Part shown: in pieces, positions 32,221 through 37,614 of the stretch
Numbering within the stretch: position 1 is the first letter of the stretch
Layout of the letters: every line of letters begins with the position of its first letter
Assembly: GCA_946887025.1 (NCBI GenBank)
Contig: CAMPJY010000006.1
Span: 1 to 37,614, forward strand
DNA: 37,614 bases
Source: an uncultured Salinimicrobium sp.
GTDB lineage: Bacteria > Bacteroidota > Bacteroidia > Flavobacteriales > Flavobacteriaceae
Direction: 5' to 3'
The notes under the pieces: model-generated
What the model saw: only the letters and a program-made list of their open reading frames with translations
Told to the model about the DNA's origin: nothing
Database searches by the model: none
Made by a program: the position numbers and the translations under genes

Positions 32221-32940
32221 ATGGGGTTTTTTGACAGACATAAAGCACTGATTATCACGGCACTGTTATTTTCCATAACTGTACTGGCCCTGGTAAATAT
32301 CAAACTCCACAACGATAATAAAGAACTCGCCTCCACACTTATCAATCTTGAAAATTTTGATCTGATCCAGGAAGAGGAGCAGGAACAACAGCAGGAAATT
32401 CCAGAACCTGCCCCAGCCCCCCCCGCAAGACAGTTAGCTACTCATCAGGCGTATAATCAGAATCAGGAGGAGTCGGAGGACCTGGATTCGCGTTTGCAGG
32501 AGATCTTTGAAAAGAATTCCGCGGAATCCATGGAGGCAGAATCTGAAGAAACCGCTTCCAGCTCCGGGGAATTCAGTATCAGCAAAAACGTAAAGGAGGA
32601 GAAAAGCAGGGCTTCGGATGGAGATAACACTTCAGAGAAGTCTTCTGAAAAGTCCGGCACCCTTAAAAACAGCTCCATTTCCTTTTCCCTGGTGGGGAGA
32701 AGGGCAATTGATATTCCCAATCCCATCTATACCTGTGACAGGTCGGGGAAAGTGGTGATCAACATTACTGTTAACGCCGAGGGCGCCGTAATTGATACTT
32801 CCGTTAATAAAGCCAGTTCCAGCACCACCAACGAATGCCTTACCAACAAGGCCCTGGAATATGCAGCTGGCGCAGTTTTTTCCAGCCTGGCGGGCAGAAA
32901 TTCCCAGCCGGGTACCATCACCTATAATTTTCAGGGCTAA
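32221..32940 (+). CDS. TonB-like energy-transducer family protein
   Basis: 239 residues. A short cytoplasmic start, one transmembrane helix (about 9-26, ALIITALLFSITVLALVNI), then a long periplasmic linker that is acidic and Pro/Gln-rich (PEPAPAPPAR) and Ser/Glu-rich. The C-terminal domain (about 160-239) has a beta-alpha-beta pattern like AgmX/TonB C-termini: SGKVVINITVNAEGAVIDTS, ECLTNKALEYAAGAVFS, then GTITYNFQG. No ExbB/ExbD genes are near, so whether it energises SusC-type receptors, including the one in this window, is open. First gene of a set with tag and DUF2490. Confidence 0.8.
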   Translation: MGFFDRHKALIITALLFSITVLALVNIKLHNDNKELASTLINLENFDLIQEEEQEQQQEIPEPAPAPPARQLATHQAYNQNQEESEDLDSRLQEIFEKNSAESMEAESEETASSSGEFSISKNVKEEKSRASDGDNTSEKSSEKSGTLKNSSISFSLVGRRAIDIPNPIYTCDRSGKVVINITVNAEGAVIDTSVNKASSSTTNECLTNKALEYAAGAVFSSLAGRNSQPGTITYNFQG

Positions 32941-33527
32941 TGACTACAAAGAACCGCTGTGGCTGGTGTGTGGGCGATCCGCTTTACGAGGCTTACCACG
33001 ATACCGAATGGGGTGTCCCATTATTTGATGACAGACAGTTATTCGAATTCCTGATTCTCGAGACCTTTCAGGCGGGACTCAGCTGGATCACCATCCTCAG
33101 AAAAAGGGAAAATTTCCGGAAGGCCTTCGATAACTTCGATTACCACAAAATAGCGGCCTATTCTGAAGAGAAAATGGAGCAGCTGATGTCAGACACCGGG
33201 ATTATCAGAAACAGTCTTAAAATCAAGGCAAGTGTCGCCAATGCACAGGCTTTCCTGAAGGTGCAGGAAGAGTATGGGTCCTTTTCAGAATATATCTGGG
33301 GTTTTGTTAATGGAAAGCCCATTCAGAACAATCTGGAGAATTACAAAAAGGCTCCCGCGACTACCGAATTAAGTATGGCAATTAGCAAGGATTTAAAGAA
33401 AAAGGGTTTTAAATTTGTGGGCCCTACGGTGGTTTATGCTCATATGCAGGCCACGGGGATGGTGAACGACCATGAGATAGGTTGTTTCCGTCACAACGAA
33501 GTACAAAATGCCCCTGACAGGCCCTAA
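32940..33527 (+). CDS. tag: DNA-3-methyladenine glycosylase I
   Basis: 195 residues. Tag removes 3-methyladenine from alkylated DNA in base-excision repair. The N-terminus NRCGWCVGDPLYEAYHDTEWG matches E. coli Tag closely, with the zinc ligands C7 and H20, and VNDHEIGCFRH near the C-terminus gives the other two (His and Cys). The catalytic region FEFLILETFQAGLSWITIL is present, as is the HhH-type helical part (GFKFVGPTVVYAHMQATGM). The ATG overlaps the stop of the TonB-like gene by one base (TAATG), so translation is coupled. Nothing suggests loss of activity. Confidence 0.96.
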   Translation: MTTKNRCGWCVGDPLYEAYHDTEWGVPLFDDRQLFEFLILETFQAGLSWITILRKRENFRKAFDNFDYHKIAAYSEEKMEQLMSDTGIIRNSLKIKASVANAQAFLKVQEEYGSFSEYIWGFVNGKPIQNNLENYKKAPATTELSMAISKDLKKKGFKFVGPTVVYAHMQATGMVNDHEIGCFRHNEVQNAPDRP

Positions 33528-33538
33528 TTTGAACTGAT

Positions 33539-34243
33539 ATGAATCTTCACAGAAAAAAGCAGTCCGTCCTGAGATCAAGCCTTCTATTGTTCCTGATCTG
33601 CGCCTTAAATTCCTTTACCAGCCATTCCCAAACTCCGAGTTCCTTCTTCTGGGAACCTGATTTCTCCCTTGGATTCGACAGCAGTGAAAAGTGGAGCCAT
33701 ACTTTCGGAATTGCGAAAAGGACCTTGCTCAGCGAATATTACGAAGGGGAACAGATGGCGGGCTGGAATGTCGAGCATCTGGAGCTGAATCATTTCACCA
33801 AATATAAAACGAGTGCGAATACAGCCTTGAGCTTTGGGATCAGGTATCGTTTTAAGGAAATATTCGAAGAGAGCAGCTATGATGAACTGAGATTTGTAGA
33901 GCAGTTCAATATTTCCCATCCCAATTCTGCCCTGGATCTGGGGCATAGGTTCCGCGTGGAACAGCGGTTTAAGAACATAGTGACGGAACACAGGCTCAGA
34001 TATCAGTTTGGTGGTTCAAAAGCCCTAAGTGAAGTCTTTGCCCTGGGACTTTCCACAGAAGCCCTGCTGACGCTTGCCAACGAGCTGGAACCGTCTCTGG
34101 AACAAAGATTCGTCCTGGAGTTGTCCAATACTTCCTTTAAAGATCTGGAACTCTCTCTGGCCCTGGATTATGAAATGGCGGATTACAATAACGAGCTGGA
34201 GAATGAATTCTTTTTACTTACCGGGGTTTCTTTAGATTTATAG
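33539..34243 (+). CDS. DUF2490 family protein, secreted beta-barrel-like
   Basis: 234 residues with a signal peptide ending near residue 30 (NSFTSHS-Q). The mature part is predicted beta-rich, with alternating strands such as FFWEPDFSLGFDSSEKWSH, LELNHFTKYKTSANTAL, then RVEQRFKNIVTEHRLRYQF and FVLELSNTSFKDLELSLALD. This pattern and length fit DUF2490, putative outer-membrane proteins of Bacteroidota with unknown role. It is 11 bp downstream of tag in the same transcript. Whether the last strand is a barrel signal (…FFLLTGVSLDL) is unclear. Confidence 0.82.
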   Translation: MNLHRKKQSVLRSSLLLFLICALNSFTSHSQTPSSFFWEPDFSLGFDSSEKWSHTFGIAKRTLLSEYYEGEQMAGWNVEHLELNHFTKYKTSANTALSFGIRYRFKEIFEESSYDELRFVEQFNISHPNSALDLGHRFRVEQRFKNIVTEHRLRYQFGGSKALSEVFALGLSTEALLTLANELEPSLEQRFVLELSNTSFKDLELSLALDYEMADYNNELENEFFLLTGVSLDL

Positions 34244-34262
34244 GGAATAAGACAGTTTCGCT

Positions 34263-34312
34263 GGTCCAAATCTCCAGATTTGGACCCACCGGGTGGCGAT
34301 CTCCAGATCGCC
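34263..34312. repeat. REP-like cluster of three palindromes
   Basis: GGTCCAAATCT-CC-AGATTTGGACC (34263-34286, 11-bp arms), CCACC-G-GGTGG (34286-34296) and GGCGATCT-CC-AGATCGCC (34295-34312, 8-bp arms) follow one another. Two share the core ATCTCCAGAT. It sits between convergent DUF2490 and aat, where it may also act as a terminator, although no T-tract follows. Confidence 0.7.
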
Positions 34313-34314
34313 GT

Positions 34315-34950
34315 CTACAGATACTTCAAAAACTCCTCCCTTGGAATTTCCTCCGCCCCCAGGCTTTCCATATGCGCCGTGTGCACCTGGCAATCAATAA
34401 GTCGTACCCCTTCCTCCTTCAGCTTTTCCACCCATTTAATAAAACCATATTTAGAGGCATTGCTTACTTTGCTGAACATGCTTTCCCCACAGAACAGCTT
34501 TTTGTCCCTGAGATAGATCCCATAAAGCCCTCCTACCAATTGATCCTCCTGCCAGACCTCCACGGAATGGGCAAAGCCCTTGCGGTGCAGGTTTATATAA
34601 GCCTGTTGCATCCCCTCCGTGATCCAAGTGCCGTCCTGACCTCTTCTTTCTACTTCTGAACAGGCTTTTATCACTTCAGGGAAATTCTCGTTATAGGTGA
34701 CCCGAAAAGCATGGTTTTTTAGTAATTGCCTCATGCTTTTGGAAATCTTCAGCTTTTCCGGGAAGAGGACCATCCTGGGGTCGGGACTCCACCATAAAAT
34801 AGGCTGGGAATCGTCATACCAGGGAAAAATCCCTCTGTGATAGGCTTCCAGAAGTAAAGCTTCGGAAAGGTCCCCTCCAATTGCCAGAAGGCCATCTTCA
34901 TCGGCCTGCTCCACAGGAGGAAAAGAGGAACTGGAAGAAAGGTAATCCAC
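34315..34950 (-). CDS. aat: Leucyl/phenylalanyl-tRNA--protein transferase
   Basis: 211 residues. Aat adds Leu or Phe to the N-terminus of proteins with Arg/Lys ends, tagging them for ClpAP/ClpS in the N-degron pathway. The family core is clear: FPPVEQADEDGLLAIGGDLS near the start, then YHRGIFPWYDDSQPILWWSP, DPRMVLFPEKLKISKSMRQL, WITEGMQQAYINLHRKGFAHS, GGLYGIYLRDKKLFCGESMF and the end LIDCQVHTAHMESLGAEEI. Full length for the family. It lies 3' of the DUF3127 terminator. Confidence 0.96.
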   Translation of the reverse strand: MDYLSSSSSFPPVEQADEDGLLAIGGDLSEALLLEAYHRGIFPWYDDSQPILWWSPDPRMVLFPEKLKISKSMRQLLKNHAFRVTYNENFPEVIKACSEVERRGQDGTWITEGMQQAYINLHRKGFAHSVEVWQEDQLVGGLYGIYLRDKKLFCGESMFSKVSNASKYGFIKWVEKLKEEGVRLIDCQVHTAHMESLGAEEIPREEFLKYL

Positions 34951-34982
34951 AGGAATTATATTTGGTAAAGGGGTAAAAATGA

Positions 34983-35018
34983 AAAAGCTTAGCTATCCCA
35001 ATGGGAGGCTAAGCTTTT
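34983..35018 (-). terminator. Terminator after the flavin reductase-DUF3127 operon
   Basis: AAAAGCTTAGC and GCTAAGCTTTT form an 11-bp stem, with an inner TCCC-AAT-GGGA hairpin. On the minus strand it is followed by a T-rich tract, 22 bp past the DUF3127 stop. It is symmetric enough to work both ways. Confidence 0.85.
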
Positions 35019-35039
35019 GTTTCTTTAAAAGTTTAGAAT

Positions 35040-35417
35040 TTAAAAAGGCAGATCATCAAAATCATCGTCATTTAAATTCTTCGCAGGTTCAAACTGTTCC
35101 GCCGGTGGTACTGGAGGAATTCCGGCACCCGGAGCTTCACTGGCAAGATTTTCAATCCTCCAGCCCTGGATGGAATTGAAATACTTGGTCTCCCCCTGAG
35201 GGTTCACCCATTCCCTTCCGCGCAGGTTGATGCTGATCTTCACCGGCTGCCCTACCCTGAAATTGTCCAGCAGGTCACATTTATCCTGTACAAATTCCAC
35301 CATTATATGCTGTGGATACTGCTCCTCAGTGGTCACCACCACTTCACGTTTTCTAAAACCACTGGCACCAAAGGTTTTAGTCTCGTCAATCACTTTAATC
35401 TTTCCTTGTACTTCCAT
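35040..35417 (-). CDS. DUF3127 OB-fold protein with SSB-like acidic tail
   Basis: 125 residues. The N-terminal domain (about 1-95) reads as a five-stranded OB-like fold: MEVQGKIKVIDETKTFGASG, then FRKREVVVTTEEQYPQHIMV, DNFRVGQPVKISINLRGREW and YFNSIQGWRIE. A proline-rich linker (GAGIPPVPPAEQFEPAKN) leads to an acidic tip ending DDDFDDLPF, which resembles the C-terminal interaction peptide of single-stranded DNA-binding protein (DDDIPF). DUF3127 is mostly Bacteroidota and unassigned. It lies one base after the flavin reductase stop and is co-transcribed with it. DNA binding is inference. Confidence 0.9.
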   Translation of the reverse strand: MEVQGKIKVIDETKTFGASGFRKREVVVTTEEQYPQHIMVEFVQDKCDLLDNFRVGQPVKISINLRGREWVNPQGETKYFNSIQGWRIENLASEAPGAGIPPVPPAEQFEPAKNLNDDDFDDLPF

Positions 35418-35418
35418 T

Positions 35419-36294
35419 TTAATCTTTTTTTGCTAATAATATTTTCCAAGCCGTGGCCGGCTCATCCTTTTCAAGATACTGTTTTGCCAGAATATGTCTT
35501 TCTCTTTTTGAGTCGTTCAAGATAGCATCAATTGATGAATTTTCATTGAAAAATTCCTGAATTTCTTTCTCTGTTGGCAGATTTTCAACGTTTCCCAGCT
35601 TTCCCAAGTCATTTCCCGTCAAAACACTGCTGTTCCTTATTTCCTCCGGGATGGCATCGACCCCTATTCCGTGGGTAGTCAGAGGTTTGGGGACTTCAAA
35701 CAAGCCCTGCTGTGCGCGGGTATACCAGTTGCCTCCCATCCGGGCCACCAGGTCGATCTTATGCTGATCAATCTTCCCTTCTTCATCCAGGATCTCCTCC
35801 CGGACATGCATTTTTACCACTTCGCAGATGATCAGATTCCCTGCCCCGCCTTCGGTGCCCAATTCCACGATCTCCTTCACTTTACATTCAAACTGAACCG
35901 GGGATTCTGCCACCCTGAAAGGCTTCACCAGATCGGACTTCAGCATGCTGAGCCCCGCTTTCTCGAATTCATTGACCCCTTCGCCATATTCCGTACTGGA
36001 AAGCGAAGCCTGCTGCACTATGTCAAAATTTACCACATTGATAACAACTTCCCCTGTGGCTTGAGCGTTCAGGAGGGTATGCTTCACTGTATTGTCCCTC
36101 ACCCGGCGGGCGGGTGAAAATATGAGGATAGGCGGATTGGCACTGAACATGTTGAAAAAGCTGAAGGGCGAAAGATTGGGCCTCCCCTCCTTATCCATCG
36201 TGCTGGCAAAGGAAATAGGCCTCGGCCCTACCGCCCCCAGCATCAGCCCGTGGAGCTTAGCCGTCGAAACCTCTTTTGGGTCAATAGAGAGCAT
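35419..36294 (-). CDS. Flavin reductase family (FMN-binding) protein
   Basis: 291 residues from the ATG at 36294. A TTG at 36312 lies inside the -7 box and is rejected as start. The FMN-binding split-barrel is at about 20-200: LHGLMLGAVGPRPISFASTM, then GRPNLSPFSFFNMFSANPPI and RDNTVKHTLLNAQATGEVVI, with PVQFECKVKEIVELG later. This is the DIM6/NTAB or flavin-reductase-like layout. The last 90 residues are an extension of unknown role. Substrate and partner oxygenase are not known. Upstream of DUF3127 in an operon; divergent from the histidine kinase. Confidence 0.9.
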   Translation of the reverse strand: MLSIDPKEVSTAKLHGLMLGAVGPRPISFASTMDKEGRPNLSPFSFFNMFSANPPILIFSPARRVRDNTVKHTLLNAQATGEVVINVVNFDIVQQASLSSTEYGEGVNEFEKAGLSMLKSDLVKPFRVAESPVQFECKVKEIVELGTEGGAGNLIICEVVKMHVREEILDEEGKIDQHKIDLVARMGGNWYTRAQQGLFEVPKPLTTHGIGVDAIPEEIRNSSVLTGNDLGKLGNVENLPTEKEIQEFFNENSSIDAILNDSKRERHILAKQYLEKDEPATAWKILLAKKD

Positions 36295-36309
36295 ATTCTT
36301 GATTTTGGG

Positions 36310-36317
36310 CAAATGTA
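36310..36317 (-). promoter_or_regulatory. -7 box of the flavin reductase operon
   Basis: TACATTTG on the minus strand is a perfect TAnnTTTG and ends 15 bp before the ATG at 36294. It has the same sequence and spacing as the box before the GT2-pyrC operon. No -33 TTG is found. Confidence 0.6.
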
Positions 36318-36372
36318 ACTAAACCTGAAGGGAATGAAAAATGGCACAGAAATATTATATTGGTTAAAACCT

Positions 36373-36380
36373 TATCTTTA
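36373..36380 (+). promoter_or_regulatory. Possible -7 box of the histidine kinase gene
   Basis: TATCTTTA matches TAnnTTTG except the last base and ends 20 bp before ATG 36401. No -33 element at normal spacing. Confidence 0.4.
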
Positions 36381-36400
36381 AATCCAAATTCTTGTAGTGC

Positions 36401-37603
36401 ATGAAATTTTCAGACGAACGTAGCTTTCGCCGCTGGTTTATCATCTTCTCCTCCCTCGCCATCATTCTGCTTATCGTCTGGAATGCCGTCATCTTTTTTC
36501 AGCAGCTCAAGGAGGATGAACGCAGGAAGATGAATATCTGGGCCTCTGCACAGACTTCCCTTGCCATGGCAAGCGAGGATGCGGATCTGGATCCCCTCAT
36601 CCTCACCGTCATCAACAGCAATACCAGCATTCCCACCATTCTGGTGAAGGAAAATGACCAGATACAGGACGCCCTGAATGTTCCGGAGGAAGTAAAGAAT
36701 GATTCCCTGAAACTGAAGCAATACCTGCAAAAGATAAAAAGTGAGAATGAACCCATAATCATGGACACGGGTAGCGGAAATATCCAGCAGGTCTACTATG
36801 GGAATTCACCCCTGCTGAACAAATTGAAATACTACCCCCTGGTGCTCATCCTCATCATCATGTTGTTCATTGCTGTGATCTATTTCTTCTACAAGACCAC
36901 CAAAACCAGCGATCAGAATAAACTCTGGGCCGGGATGGCAAAGGAAACCGCCCACCAGATCGGCACCCCTTTATCCTCCCTGATAGGCTGGACGGAGATC
37001 CTGAAATCAGAGAATACCAACCCGAGTTATATTGCGGAAATCGAAAAGGACGTCGACAGGTTAAGGACCATCACCGAGCGTTTCTCCAAAATAGGTTCCG
37101 CCCCCACCCTGCACCCACAGGATATCGTGGAGCAGACCAGACTGGCTTTCGATTACCTGAAACTGCGAAGTTCAAAGCTTATTGAATTCAAACTGGAACT
37201 GCCCCGGGAAGTTATTTACGTGAACCTGAACGAGCAGCTATACAGCTGGACCATTGAGAATCTGGTGAAAAACGCCATTGATGCCATGAGGGGGAAGGGC
37301 CAGCTCAGCATTTCCTTAAAACCAAATTCAAGAATGGTTCATATTTATGTGAAGGATTCAGGAAAGGGAATGTCGAAGAACAAATACAAGGAAATCTTCG
37401 AGCCCGGGTATACGACCAAGAAAAGAGGCTGGGGGCTTGGCCTTTCCCTTTCCAAGCGTATCATAGAGAAATACCACAAAGGAAAGATCAGGGTATCGCA
37501 CAGCGAGCTTAACAAGGGGACCACTTTTGAGATCATGTTACCCAAGGCAGAAAGCAACCTTAATACCGCTGCATCACCTCCCTCAGCTCCTCCGGGATCC
37601 TGA
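36401..37603 (+). CDS. Membrane sensor histidine kinase
   Basis: 400 residues. TM1 at about 12-33 (FIIFSSLAIILLIVWNAVIFF), a periplasmic sensor loop (about 34-138), TM2 at about 140-163 (YYPLVLILIIMLFIAVIYFFY), then the HisKA domain with H185 in KETAHQIGTPLSSLIGWTEI. The ATPase domain has the N-box ENLVKNAIDAM, G1 VKDSGKGMSK, the F-box-like IFEPGYTTKKRGW and G2 GLGLSLSKRI. No HAMP is obvious. No response regulator is adjacent. The last 14 residues (NLNTAASPPSAPPGS) are unlike the family and are encoded within the apparent 3' end of a convergent gene. Confidence 0.95.
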   Translation: MKFSDERSFRRWFIIFSSLAIILLIVWNAVIFFQQLKEDERRKMNIWASAQTSLAMASEDADLDPLILTVINSNTSIPTILVKENDQIQDALNVPEEVKNDSLKLKQYLQKIKSENEPIIMDTGSGNIQQVYYGNSPLLNKLKYYPLVLILIIMLFIAVIYFFYKTTKTSDQNKLWAGMAKETAHQIGTPLSSLIGWTEILKSENTNPSYIAEIEKDVDRLRTITERFSKIGSAPTLHPQDIVEQTRLAFDYLKLRSSKLIEFKLELPREVIYVNLNEQLYSWTIENLVKNAIDAMRGKGQLSISLKPNSRMVHIYVKDSGKGMSKNKYKEIFEPGYTTKKRGWGLGLSLSKRIIEKYHKGKIRVSHSELNKGTTFEIMLPKAESNLNTAASPPSAPPGS

Positions 37604-37614
37604 AGGTCTCATTG
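37560..37614 (-). CDS. Possible 3' end of a convergent gene running off the right edge
   Basis: Reading the minus strand from the edge gives NETFRIPEELREVMQRY followed by TAA at 37562-37560. The residues look like an ordinary helical protein C-terminus, in contrast to the Pro/Ser-rich tail of the kinase on the other strand. It overlaps the kinase gene by 44 bp. Only 17 codons are visible, so no function can be given. Confidence 0.4.
   Translation of the reverse strand, partial: NETFRIPEELREVMQRY

Overview
The window looks like a chromosome segment of a marine or saline member of the Flavobacteriaceae (Bacteroidota), probably in or near the Gramella/Christiangramia, Salegentibacter and Salinimicrobium group. 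The lineage call rests on a SusC/SusD pair with lipoproteins, several Bacteroidota-restricted families (DUF4296, DUF4271, DUF3098, DUF3127, DUF2490), ATP-dependent PEPCK, and promoters of the TTTG/TAnnTTTG type instead of sigma70 -35/-10 boxes. The genus is a guess from memory of similar gene orders.

Region 1 (1-9155) is one end of a polysaccharide utilisation locus on the minus strand: TonB-dependent SusC-like transporter, SusD-like glycan-binding lipoprotein, a PKD/Ig-like surface lipoprotein, and the start of another lipoprotein that runs off the left edge. A large divergent membrane-bound regulator (periplasmic propeller, Y_Y_Y domain, transmembrane helix, LuxR-type HTH) faces it across 308 bp that hold phased direct and inverted repeats. 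The architecture resembles flavobacterial laminarin/beta-glucan loci, but no glycoside hydrolase is visible here.

Region 2 (9156-15163) is mixed: a 49-residue membrane ORF, a stand-alone receiver domain, two small secreted proteins, a YihY/BrkB membrane protein, a 78-residue hypothetical protein, a LuxE-like acyl-protein synthetase and tyrS. Between the LuxE-like gene and tyrS lies a tandem duplication of about 175 bp. Each copy has a conserved 10-nt block, a variable segment of about 30 nt, a conserved hairpin with a G/U-rich tract, and an intrinsic terminator. It looks like a pair of undescribed or uncatalogued small RNAs.

Region 3 (15164-22614) is housekeeping: an extended SDR, the operon polyprenol-phosphate mannosyltransferase - dihydroorotase - DUF4296, the divergent pair DUF4271 - hemD, then pckA and DUF423. 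Region 4 (22697-29182) has a saccharopine-dehydrogenase-like protein, a Cys-rich small protein and ferritin that seem to share an operator-like inverted repeat, a zinc metallopeptidase and leuS. Region 5 (29183-37614) has the cell-envelope/translation operon ftsX - DUF3098 - uppP - truB, a TonB-like protein with tag and DUF2490, then aat, a DUF3127 OB-fold protein with an SSB-like acidic tail, a flavin reductase and a histidine kinase.

There is no CRISPR array, prophage, IS element, rRNA or tRNA that I can see. The unusual content is mostly intergenic: the duplicated small RNA candidates, short tandem arrays with strict 7-, 8- or 11-bp periods in several gaps, two palindromic REP-like clusters, and the shared ferritin-region operator.
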